Part shown: piece after piece, positions 44,105 through 52,399 of the stretch
How positions within the stretch are numbered: the stretch's first letter is position 1
How the letters are laid out: each line of letters begins with the position of its first letter
Source: Chloroflexota bacterium
GTDB taxonomy: Bacteria; Chloroflexota; Anaerolineae; Aggregatilineales; J027
Reading direction: 5' to 3'
Assembly (NCBI GenBank): GCA_016234595.1
Contig: JACRBG010000053.1
Span: 1-64,000 of the forward strand
Length of the DNA stretch: 64,000 nucleotides
Translations under genes and position numbers: made by a program
The notes under the pieces: generated by a model
What the model saw: only the letters and a program-made list of their open reading frames with translations
The model's database searches: none
What the model was told of the DNA's origin: nothing

Positions 44105-45106
44105 ATGCAATCTTATTTGATGGAACTATTGGCGTGTCCAATTTGTCATGGTGAGTTGAAATGGACGATTACTGAGTCACGGAATGAGCGCATTGAATCG
44201 GCCTCGGCTCACTGCGACGAGTGCTATGTGACCTATCCCGTTCGTGAGGGTATCGGTCTGTTTGTTAGGCCTGATTCGACCGTGCAGGACGCATGGGAGC
44301 AGGCCGAAAGCGGCATTGTGCGCTATTTGAAAAATCAACCCGCACTAATGGCCCAGTTACTGGATAGGCCTTTGGAGATGTTGAACCCCGCTGACCAATT
44401 TTTCCGGGCGATGCTGCATGAGGATGCTGGACATTTTGCCACCGCCAAGTTGGTTGAACAGGTCGCCATGCGCGGCATGTATACCCCCGATTTTTTGCGG
44501 TGTAGCCAATGTCAGTATGAGTATATTTTGAATGCATTGGCTGGCGGGACGGAACCAATCCTTGATTTGGCCTCAGGGCGGGGCTATCTGGTTGAACAAA
44601 TGGCAAAATCACTCGACCGGCCCCTAATCGTAACCGATATTAGCCCGCGTGTGCTGCGGCGCAATCAACAATGTTATGAGCAGGCTGGATTAGGCCACAA
44701 AATGAGCTTTCTGGCCTTTGATGCACGCTATATCCCCTTTAAAAATGATACTATCCCAGTCATGACAAGCAATGTTGGCCTTGCCAATATCGAATCGCCG
44801 GGGGATTTAGTGCGAGAGTTACATCGTGTAGTCAGTAACCATATTTATGCTGTTCATCATTTTTATCCGACCACTGACGAGGCCAATCAAGCCGCTCTCA
44901 CCCAACTCAATCTGATTGAACTGATGATACGGGAATCGGCTTTGGCCCTCTTTGAACAAGCAGGCTGGCGAATCGAATTTGTGAATGTTTGTGCGGGTAA
45001 AGCTGTCCCTACGCCTGCTAGTGCAATTTTAGATGGGGCGCGAATTGATGGCCTGCCTGTCGCGGAGACAGTGCTAGAATGGGGGGTGTTAGTGGCGAGA
45101 AAATAG
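44105..45106 (+). CDS. SAM-dependent methyltransferase with Trm112-like zinc N-terminus
   Basis: This 333-residue protein starts with a Trm112-type zinc module: LLACPICHGEL, then HCDECYVTYPVREGI, residues 8-54. After a helical linker a class I methyltransferase fold begins at ILDLASGRGYLVEQM near residue 155, the SAM loop, with VTDISPRVL as strand 2. The post-motif region is short and its C-terminus is a beta-rich cap. The target is unknown; small-molecule and macromolecule methylation are both possible. The gene is followed 12 bases later by an unknown gene on the same strand. Confidence 0.82.
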   Translation: MQSYLMELLACPICHGELKWTITESRNERIESASAHCDECYVTYPVREGIGLFVRPDSTVQDAWEQAESGIVRYLKNQPALMAQLLDRPLEMLNPADQFFRAMLHEDAGHFATAKLVEQVAMRGMYTPDFLRCSQCQYEYILNALAGGTEPILDLASGRGYLVEQMAKSLDRPLIVTDISPRVLRRNQQCYEQAGLGHKMSFLAFDARYIPFKNDTIPVMTSNVGLANIESPGDLVRELHRVVSNHIYAVHHFYPTTDEANQAALTQLNLIELMIRESALALFEQAGWRIEFVNVCAGKAVPTPASAILDGARIDGLPVAETVLEWGVLVARK

Positions 45107-45118
45107 GGTAGGGTAGTT

Positions 45119-45538
45119 ATGGATTTAGCAAGTTTGGTCAATACATGGGGATTGTGCAAGTCGTACCCAGAAATGATTGAAGAAAGGACAGACACGGCTG
45201 ATGTGCGTCGTTGGCGAGATGTTCAACCGCACTGGTTAACCCATGGAACAATATTTCAGTGTATTGCGGTCGAAAACCAACGACTCATTTTAACGAATGG
45301 CTTTAAGATCTTTCGCACCGAACCTGAAACATATACCCAGATGAAGGCCGCGACATTCCAATGGGGTGATGTTGTTTATCTTAGGAAAAAACTTGACCGC
45401 CCCCGCTGTGTAATTGATCTTGGTTATCACTGGCAGAACCACATGATTATTTATCGGGTCGAAATTAGTAACATGCTCAATATTGTCTATTGGTTTGACC
45501 ATCAATTGATTGCTGCTAGAGAGATTGATTCTGATTAA
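45119..45538 (+). CDS. Uncharacterised 139-residue protein
   Basis: I do not recognise this protein. It has no signal peptide or membrane helix. It begins WGLCKSYPEMIEERTDTADVRRW and has many aromatic residues, with beta-strand-like stretches such as IFQCIAVENQRLILTNG and HMIIYRVEISNMLNIVYWF. GDVVYLRKKLDRPRCVIDLGYHW in the middle looks like a small beta-barrel surface. Short spacing puts it in one transcript with the methyltransferase. The aromatic pattern and coding length argue for a real gene. Confidence 0.65.
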   Translation: MDLASLVNTWGLCKSYPEMIEERTDTADVRRWRDVQPHWLTHGTIFQCIAVENQRLILTNGFKIFRTEPETYTQMKAATFQWGDVVYLRKKLDRPRCVIDLGYHWQNHMIIYRVEISNMLNIVYWFDHQLIAAREIDSD

Positions 45539-45650
45539 ACTCCTCTGAATTGAAAATTTCACTAAAAGTTTTACCCCGCCTCTAAAAATTTCAGTACAAT
45601 TCTACTATTTCTAAATGATACGGCTCCATCCCCGAAAGGTTAGATGAATC

Positions 45651-46781
45651 ATGCTGGCGCAAACGCCCCCCATGGGTTGGAATAGTTGGAATACCTTTGG
45701 CTGGAAAGACCTCCATGCCGATGTCGTCCAAGAGACAATTGACGCCTTTATCAGCGAGGGCCTCAAAGACGCGGGTTATGAATATGTGGTGATTGATGAT
45801 ACGTGGCAGGCTAATGATCGGGTAGATGGCAAGCTGACATGGGACGAGGATCGATTTCCAAATGGCATCAAACCACTCGCGGATTATGCGCACAGCAAGG
45901 GCCTGAAATTCGGTATTTATTCCTGTGCGGGTACGCATACGTGTGCAGGCAAGCCGGGGAGTTTTGGTTATGAAGAAATAGATGCTCAAACCTTTGCTGA
46001 TTGGGAAGTGGATTTCCTGAAATATGACGCCTGTTATATTCCCGCCAACAGCCATAACCCCACCTTATATAAACGCATGGGGCAGGCCCTCCGTGCAACA
46101 GGCCGCCCGATTCTATATAGCATTTGCGAGTGGGGCAACCATCAACCATGGGAATGGGCCGCCGAAACTGGGGGGCATATGTGGCGCACCACTGGCGATA
46201 TTGAGGACTCATGGAAGTCTATTTTGGAAATCGGCTTTCGTAAACAAATTGGCAAACATCCCTATGCTGGGCCGGGGGGCTGGAATGACCCCGATATGTT
46301 GGTGATTGGGATGCATGGCAAAGGTAATGTAGCCGCAGGAGGCTGTACCGATGCCGAATATCGCTCCCATTTTGGATTGTGGTGTTTGCTGGCCGCACCC
46401 CTCATGATCGGCTGCGATGCCCGCCATATGAGTCCATTGGCCCGTGAGCTATTGCTTAATCCGCGTTTGATTGCGGTCAATCAAGACCCCCTTGGCCGAC
46501 AGGGCTATCGCGTAGGGCAGGTGGAATATGCGTGGGAGATGATGGATGTGTGGGCTAAACCCCTCGCGGATGGCTCGATTGCGGTAGGGTTGTTTAATTT
46601 GGGCGATACCCGCACCCAGAAAATCCCGATGTCATGGGAAGCGCTGGGCTTGCATGATCGTCGCCCATGTCAGATTACCAATTTGTGGACAGGGGATGAT
46701 TTAGGGGTGCATACCCGTAGCTTTTTTGCCGAGATTGCCCCCCATGACTCCCTGATTATCAAAATTACGCCACAAAATTAA
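45651..46781 (+). CDS. Alpha-galactosidase (GH27)
   Basis: This 376-residue glycoside hydrolase of family 27 cleaves terminal alpha-galactosides. The N-terminal TPPMGWNSWNTFGW is the family signature, followed by YVVIDDTWQ near residue 43. The nucleophile Asp lies in VDFLKYDACYI near residue 123, where most members have YDNC, and the acid/base Asp in MWRTTGDIEDSW near residue 184. A C-terminal beta domain ends the protein. There is no signal peptide, so it acts on imported galactosides. The known family also has alpha-N-acetylgalactosaminidases and beta-L-arabinopyranosidases, which motifs alone cannot exclude. Confidence 0.9.
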   Translation: MLAQTPPMGWNSWNTFGWKDLHADVVQETIDAFISEGLKDAGYEYVVIDDTWQANDRVDGKLTWDEDRFPNGIKPLADYAHSKGLKFGIYSCAGTHTCAGKPGSFGYEEIDAQTFADWEVDFLKYDACYIPANSHNPTLYKRMGQALRATGRPILYSICEWGNHQPWEWAAETGGHMWRTTGDIEDSWKSILEIGFRKQIGKHPYAGPGGWNDPDMLVIGMHGKGNVAAGGCTDAEYRSHFGLWCLLAAPLMIGCDARHMSPLARELLLNPRLIAVNQDPLGRQGYRVGQVEYAWEMMDVWAKPLADGSIAVGLFNLGDTRTQKIPMSWEALGLHDRRPCQITNLWTGDDLGVHTRSFFAEIAPHDSLIIKITPQN

Positions 46782-46900
46782 GACTGAATTGGTTAGGCTC
46801 ATATTAAGCACGGTCAGCGTAGAGGCCACAGTTGCCGCTAATCTTTCTTTGGTGTTACAGTAGAATTTAGCTCACATATAACCAGTACAAAGAAGGACTT

Positions 46901-49414
46901 ATGAAAAAATTCTTGGTTTTGGCATTACTACTCACTAGCGGACTCGGTGTTTTCCCCATCCAAACCTCACAGGCGCAGCAGTCTGAACCCGCCAATTGGA
47001 CAATCATGCACTACACCGACGTTGACAACAACCTCGAAGGGGCAGCATTCAACGACTACTATGAAATGCAAAGTGCTGGCAGTATGGACGGCGTCACCAT
47101 CGTCGCCCAGTTGGATCGCGCCGAAGGTTTTGACACGCGCTTTGGCGATTGGACGGACACGCGCCGCTTTGTGATGGAGTACGTTCCGCAGGCAGAACCC
47201 GCCGACGCCAAAGGCGAACGCGCCGCAGTAGTCGAGTTTCTGGTGGCTCGGGGCGCGGGTACCGTTGAGGACTTGACTGCTCAGGCGGAGAATACACCTG
47301 ACGAGACGATTCACCGCCTCTACACCGAAAACAACCTCGGCGTGACATTTGATCAAACACCCGTTGAGGACTTAGGCGAAGTGGATATGGGCGATCCGCA
47401 GTCGCTAGTTGATTTCATCGAATGGAGTGTGCAGAACTACCCCGCTGAACATTACATGCTGGTGATCGGCAGTCATGGCGGCGGGTGGCGTGGCATTGGA
47501 CCCGACGACGGGCTTGGTCAGGAGTCTATGCTAGAACTGCCGGAAATTGATGCGGCCCTAGCGACTGCCCGCGCAGATTTGGGAATAGATAAATTCGATA
47601 TTGTTGGTTTCGACGCCTGCCTGATGGCCGTAACAGATGTCGCGGTCATGCTTGAACCTCATGCCGATTATGTCTTGTTCTCGCAGGAAGTCATCCCCAG
47701 CAACGGTTGGGAATATTATCACAGCATCACGGCGATGCAGCAGCACCCGGAATGGGATGCCTTCCAAGTCGGTAGCACCTTTGTTGATTCCTATATGGAT
47801 TACTATGGTGGTGTTGGGGCACGTACGAAAGTCGGCCTGTCGCTGGTTGAAACAGCGGGTTTGCCCGATCTTCTGGCTACCCTTGAGGATTTCGCCGCTG
47901 TTGTCGGGTCGGACACCGCCGAACTGCTATCGGCTTTGGGGACAGCCCGTAATAATAGTCAAGCCTTCGCCACCTCGCTGTCCAGCCGAGGGGAATACTA
48001 TTCGTATATTGATTTGCGAGATTTCATGAACTGGTTCAGTCTACAAACCAGCATTACCGAAGATGCCTACAGCGCGGCATTGGCGGTGATTGCTGCCTAT
48101 GATAACACGGTGATCTATTCACGGGCCGACAGCCATCTACCGGGGGCGACTGGTTTGGCGGTCTATCTACCTGCCCAAGCCGACTCTTATGATACTACCT
48201 ACCCGGCGGCAGCCCCCAGCAGTTTTGCCTTCTGGCAGGCCTATCTCGACCAGTTCTACCAAACCATTAGCACCGAACTTGACGGCAGTGCCCTCAGTCT
48301 CGATATCAAGAACGTGTTCACGCTGGGCGAAAGTGGAAGTTCGGTTGATAACCCCGTAATTTTCTTCGATGCGGCGGGGGTCGGTGTGGTAGATATCACC
48401 TACTCCATCTTGTATGTGCAAGAGGACGGGTCGCGTATCCTTGTGGATACCGCACCAATAGCCTACACGACCACCTTACCAACGGGCGAGACGGTAACTG
48501 AGTACCCGAATGAATTGACGCCTAGCACCTTCAATTGGAGCGTTGAGTTCCCCTACCTCACGGATGGTACCAACAGCCTTCTCAGTGTGGCCTCGACCAG
48601 CGGCAACCAACTGTCCATCTCCGGCACGTATGTGACCGCGCAAGGTCGCCAGCCAGCCGCGCTGTTGTTCGACGCAGGCACCTACACTTTCTTGGGCATG
48701 TTGGCGAGCAACGGCGAATCAGTCTATGAACCGGTTCCAACACCCGGTGACCAATTTATTGTGGACATGGTCATTATCAGCCCAGACGGCGAAATTGTTG
48801 TTCAGCCGCAAGAGGACACCCCATTGACGTTCGGCTTGGAACCGTTCACCTTCGGCTACAAACCAGCGATCAGCGGATCGTATGTGATTGGCTTAAGCAT
48901 CACCGATCTCGCGGGCAATACCGTCCGCAAGTGGGCCGACCTCAGTATCAACAACGAAGGGATAGATGGCACATTACGCAGCTATACGGATACTAACGAA
49001 GGCGTCTACTTCCAGTATCCCTATGCGTGGGGCGAGATGTATTCGCTCTCAAATGACGACGGTAGTCTGACCAATGCCTTGTCCGACCCGAACGGCACCC
49101 AATCCCTGTTTGTGGACGTGTATCTGGAAACCGATGCGCTGTCTGCACTGGAAGCCAATCTCGCGAATATCGAAGGGGACGTGAGTGAAATTCAAGAGAC
49201 GACCTTTGCTGGACTCCCCGCATACGAGGCGTTCTACACGGTGACAACCGACGACGGTACTGCCACGACGATAGTGATAAGCGTGCTAAATGAGCAAGCT
49301 GGCTCGGTAGTGGTGTTCAGCTTCAGCGCGTGGGGTGATGGTGTCCAGCCGGATACCAGTGTGATTGATTTGCTGGACAATACCATCTACTTCTTCCCGC
49401 CGATTCTCGAATAA
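46901..49414 (+). CDS. Secreted clostripain-family (C11) cysteine peptidase
   Basis: This 837-residue exported protein has a signal peptide (1-25, ending SQAQ). The clan CD peptidase domain (about 30-460) opens WTIMHYTDVDNNLE. The catalytic His lies in MLVIGSHGGGWRGIG near residue 192, and the catalytic Cys in IVGFDACLMAVTDVA near residue 237. The long C-terminal part of about 370 residues is all-beta; its last 130 residues (from EGVYFQYPYAWGEM) look like a separate domain. Clostripain itself prefers Arg at P1; that specificity cannot be inferred here. It stands alone between plus- and minus-strand neighbours. Confidence 0.88.
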   Translation: MKKFLVLALLLTSGLGVFPIQTSQAQQSEPANWTIMHYTDVDNNLEGAAFNDYYEMQSAGSMDGVTIVAQLDRAEGFDTRFGDWTDTRRFVMEYVPQAEPADAKGERAAVVEFLVARGAGTVEDLTAQAENTPDETIHRLYTENNLGVTFDQTPVEDLGEVDMGDPQSLVDFIEWSVQNYPAEHYMLVIGSHGGGWRGIGPDDGLGQESMLELPEIDAALATARADLGIDKFDIVGFDACLMAVTDVAVMLEPHADYVLFSQEVIPSNGWEYYHSITAMQQHPEWDAFQVGSTFVDSYMDYYGGVGARTKVGLSLVETAGLPDLLATLEDFAAVVGSDTAELLSALGTARNNSQAFATSLSSRGEYYSYIDLRDFMNWFSLQTSITEDAYSAALAVIAAYDNTVIYSRADSHLPGATGLAVYLPAQADSYDTTYPAAAPSSFAFWQAYLDQFYQTISTELDGSALSLDIKNVFTLGESGSSVDNPVIFFDAAGVGVVDITYSILYVQEDGSRILVDTAPIAYTTTLPTGETVTEYPNELTPSTFNWSVEFPYLTDGTNSLLSVASTSGNQLSISGTYVTAQGRQPAALLFDAGTYTFLGMLASNGESVYEPVPTPGDQFIVDMVIISPDGEIVVQPQEDTPLTFGLEPFTFGYKPAISGSYVIGLSITDLAGNTVRKWADLSINNEGIDGTLRSYTDTNEGVYFQYPYAWGEMYSLSNDDGSLTNALSDPNGTQSLFVDVYLETDALSALEANLANIEGDVSEIQETTFAGLPAYEAFYTVTTDDGTATTIVISVLNEQAGSVVVFSFSAWGDGVQPDTSVIDLLDNTIYFFPPILE

Positions 49415-49435
49415 TTGCCCAGCCCAATAAATCAT

Positions 49436-49457
49436 GGGACGTCGTTTATGGCGTCCC
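49436..49457 (+). other. Hairpin after the C11 peptidase gene
   Basis: GGGACGTC (49436-49443) pairs with GGCGTCCC (49450-49457) with one G-T pair and a 6-base loop. No T run follows, so it is a stem-loop of uncertain role in the gap between convergent genes. Confidence 0.4.
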
Positions 49458-49529
49458 TAGGAATGATTACCCCGCGCGGAGGAGGTCGTTTCTGGCGAAA
49501 GCCTCCACGCCGATGTCGGTCTTGAAAAG

Positions 49530-50090
49530 CTAGAGGGCGGCGGGTTGAGCGAAGATGGGGCGTGATTCCCATTCATGTTCCAAAATGCTCATAATGATTT
49601 CGTCGTGGTACTGACCCTCGTAAAACAACACATCGCGTAAGATACCCTCGCGTTTGAAGCCGACTTTTTCATAGACATGGAAAGCGCGGGGGTTGAGCGA
49701 CAACACATCCAAGCCCAAACGGTGCAATTTGAGCGTTTGGAAGGCGTAGTCCACCATTAAACGCATCGCTTCCGAACCATACCCTTTATTAAAGTCGGCC
49801 TCATAGAACAACGAGACCCGAATATTGGCGCTGCGACTGTCGGCATCAATATTCAAGATGACAATTTCGCCCAATGCCTCAAGGGTGGTGGGGTGGGCGA
49901 TGATGAAACCAACACGGTCAGTCGCGTGGGCAAAACGGGCTACATATTGCTGAGTTTGTTCGAGCGTGAATGTGGCGAAGGTGGCCGTCAGCCGGCGGAT
50001 AGTGGGATTATTGCTGGACTCTAGGATAATTTCGGCATCCCCGTCTTGATACGGACGTAGGACAATTTTTTGCCCTTGGATGATGGTCAT
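49530..50090 (-). CDS. GNAT-family N-acetyltransferase (RimJ/RimL type)
   Basis: This 186-residue acetyltransferase starts at the ATG at 50090; 23 residues of a longer frame upstream do not look like the family. It opens VLRPYQDGDAEIILE, as in RimJ/RimL-type enzymes. The acetyl-CoA loop is in ADFNKGYGSEAMRLMVDYAF near residue 110, and LHRLGLDVLSLNPRAFHVYEKVGFKREG is the usual C-terminal strand-helix pair. The substrate, a protein N-terminus or a small amine, is not predictable. Confidence 0.88.
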   Translation of the reverse strand: MTIIQGQKIVLRPYQDGDAEIILESSNNPTIRRLTATFATFTLEQTQQYVARFAHATDRVGFIIAHPTTLEALGEIVILNIDADSRSANIRVSLFYEADFNKGYGSEAMRLMVDYAFQTLKLHRLGLDVLSLNPRAFHVYEKVGFKREGILRDVLFYEGQYHDEIIMSILEHEWESRPIFAQPAAL

Positions 50091-50195
50091 GATGAAGCAC
50101 CTTTCGCGGGTGAGGTAGCAAGAAAGGTGCATTATGCTGGATGAGAAGAGGTGGGTCAATCCGACTAAAGCCGGAGATTTACCCCTTTACCACAA

Positions 50196-50987
50196 TTAAT
50201 GCTCCGCCAATATGCTGCACGTCCCACCCACTGAAAAGAGGGGGAGTTCTTGTTCGCTCAATCGAATATTAACATGCTCAACCCCGCTGACATTCCGAAT
50301 GAGTGATTCGACCACCGTCGCCGCTTGCGTATAGGCCTTATTGACAAGGTTGGCGTAATCATAGGACACCACACGGTCTTGGGCCTTGTTAATCAGTTCA
50401 TCTTCCAAACCACGACACCCCGGCCAATCACCTAACCCCGGCCCGCGTGAACAATCCCGATCATAAAATCCGGATTTTTCTTGGTTGGCGATACATTCGC
50501 GGACTTGGGCTTGGGGTAGGGTGATTGTCACGGTTGTGCCATCCACCACGATGTCATCGAGGGTGACAAGGCTCAAATCCACCCCACCCGTCACATCAAA
50601 AAAGGCCCGATACTTGAGTGAGAGGCTGCCCGGTATGATGCCTTGGTCGCCATCGGCATATAGTTCGGGAAACACGACTTCTTCCCGGGCTGTTTCGAGC
50701 CATGCCTGTCGCTGAATCGGGCCAAAAATAGCCTGAGGCGGGATGGGTGTTGGGGTAGGGGTCAAGGTTGGCGTCGGGGTGAAGGTCGCAGTAGCAGGTA
50801 GCGTTGGCACACCCGACGGAAGTTTAGAAGGCGTAACCGAGGCCACTAGTGATTCGCGGTTGGCGTCGTCATTGGTATTCATGCCAAACAGCAAATAGCC
50901 AATGATGCCCGCCCCAATCAGCATTAAACCAACAAGTGCCCCTAGGCTACAAGTGAGGAAGAAGGTGTGATAGCGACGATTTTCCAA
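50196..50987 (-). CDS. Membrane-anchored DUF4230-like protein
   Basis: This 263-residue protein has an N-terminal transmembrane helix (LGALVGLMLIGAGIIGYLLF, about 16-35) and a Thr/Pro-rich linker (about 55-85). An extracytoplasmic alpha/beta domain (90-255) follows. The segment FFDVTGGVDLSLVTLDDIVVDG with ITLPQAQV is the pattern I associate with DUF4230. A helix-rich segment near 190-230 precedes a short C-terminal strand. The function of DUF4230 is not known to me. The Thr/Pro linker is of the kind common in exported Chloroflexota proteins. Confidence 0.7.
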   Translation of the reverse strand: MENRRYHTFFLTCSLGALVGLMLIGAGIIGYLLFGMNTNDDANRESLVASVTPSKLPSGVPTLPATATFTPTPTLTPTPTPIPPQAIFGPIQRQAWLETAREEVVFPELYADGDQGIIPGSLSLKYRAFFDVTGGVDLSLVTLDDIVVDGTTVTITLPQAQVRECIANQEKSGFYDRDCSRGPGLGDWPGCRGLEDELINKAQDRVVSYDYANLVNKAYTQAATVVESLIRNVSGVEHVNIRLSEQELPLFSVGGTCSILAEH

Positions 50988-51005
50988 TGACTGCCCCTCT
51001 AGTAA

Positions 51006-52070
51006 TTATGACGGTTGGTGTAGGCGCTCCACCCAACCCTGATAAATTTCTTCAAAGATCATCGGCAGGGTTTTGGTAATGTCCCAATTAGGGTAATGGG
51101 CTTTCATTTTCCCTAAATCGGAGATGTAACAAATATGGTCGCCTTCGCGGTTTTTGTCTACATATTCATAACGCATTTTTTGCCCACTGAGTTGCGCTGC
51201 CAGCTCAAATGCTTCCAAAATCGAGACCGAATTGCCACGTCCACCCCCCAAATTATAGACTTCGCCAGCGCGGGGGTTAGCATAAAAGGCCTCAATAAAC
51301 CGGACAACATCATGGGCGTGGATGTTATCGCGTACCTGTTTGCCCTTATAGCCGAAAATTTTGTATTGTCCGCCTGCCACATTCACCTTAATGAGATAAC
51401 TCAAAAAGCCGTGCAGTTCGACGCCGGAATGATTCGGCCCCGTCAAGCAGCCCCCGCGTAAACAGCAGGTCTTTAGGCCAAAATAGCGTCCATATTCCTG
51501 CACCATCACGTCCGCTGATACTTTCGAGACGCCAAAAATTGAGTGTTTCGATTGGTCAATCCGCATATTTTCACGGATACCACCGAAGTCCGAGGGGTCA
51601 GCATAATCCCAACGAGTCGCCAATTCATTTAGGGCCAGTTCGTTGGGTGCATCGCCATAGACCTTATTGGTGGACATGTGCACAAAAATGGCATCGGGTG
51701 CATGGCGGTGGGTGGCTTCCAATAAATTGAGCGTGCCCCCGGCGTTGACATCAAAATCATCAAAGGGGCGGGTGGCGGCAAGATCGTGGCTGGGCTGGGC
51801 TGCGGCATGGACAATCAAGTCTGGCTGTAACTCTTGGATACACTGCTCAATGGCGGCACGATTGCGAATGTCGAGTTCGTGGTGTTGAAAATGACGACAG
51901 GTGGCTTCTAGGCGGTGCTGATTCCATCGGGTATCCCCGGCAGGGCCAAAAAAATCGGCGCGCATATTGTTATCAATGCCATGTACCGTCCAGCCGAGTG
52001 CATCAAAATGCATCACGACCTCAGAACCAATTAGGCCACTTGAACCAGTCACTAAAATTTTCTTAGTCAA
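51006..52070 (-). CDS. NAD-dependent nucleotide-sugar epimerase (CDP-paratose 2-epimerase-like)
   Basis: This 354-residue extended SDR has the cofactor motif TGSSGLIG near residue 8 and the catalytic Ser/Tyr/Lys region with MSTNKVYGD and [11 protein letters not shown]. The N-terminal [17 protein letters not shown] and the later [20 protein letters not shown] are typical of the CDP-paratose/tyvelose 2-epimerase group, more than of GalE. Paratose synthesis needs other genes absent from this window, so a related sugar nucleotide is possible. The gene overlaps no neighbour and lies 18 bases from the DUF4230-like start. Confidence 0.78.
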   Translation of the reverse strand: MTKKILVTGSSGLIGSEVVMHFDALGWTVHGIDNNMRADFFGPAGDTRWNQHRLEATCRHFQHHELDIRNRAAIEQCIQELQPDLIVHAAAQPSHDLAATRPFDDFDVNAGGTLNLLEATHRHAPDAIFVHMSTNKVYGDAPNELALNELATRWDYADPSDFGGIRENMRIDQSKHSIFGVSKVSADVMVQEYGRYFGLKTCCLRGGCLTGPNHSGVELHGFLSYLIKVNVAGGQYKIFGYKGKQVRDNIHAHDVVRFIEAFYANPRAGEVYNLGGGRGNSVSILEAFELAAQLSGQKMRYEYVDKNREGDHICYISDLGKMKAHYPNWDITKTLPMIFEEIYQGWVERLHQPS

Positions 52071-52399
52071 TATCGCTTCCCTTGGGTGGGTTCAGAATAT
52101 TTCGCAGGCGAGTTTAACCCAAAAAGGGGCGGATTTTAATGGGGAATGTCGGACGAATTCGACAAAAATTTGCGCGAACCCAGCTCCAAATTGTGTGAAA
52201 GTTGTATAGGATTCCTAAGCAATCTTGGGGCAATCTCGTTTTAATTTAGGCGTTTCAGTTGAATTTAGAGGCTATCCGGTGATTGTTAGGAAACTCTGTC
52301 AGCCAATTTGCCAACCGGTAGTTAAAATGGAGAATGGTTAAGGAAGTGGTTGCTAATGCTCTATTATTAATCTTTGCTCAATGGTCGGGAGGAATTGTC
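52071..52399. other. 329-base divergent intergenic region
   Basis: This gap separates the epimerase gene (minus) from the first beta-helix gene (plus). I see a small inverted repeat, TGTCG (52147-52151) with CGACA (52160-52164), and AT-rich stretches. There is no well-formed promoter pair I would defend, and no coding signal. GGGAGG at 52387-52392 is the ribosome-binding site of the plus gene. Confidence 0.5.
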
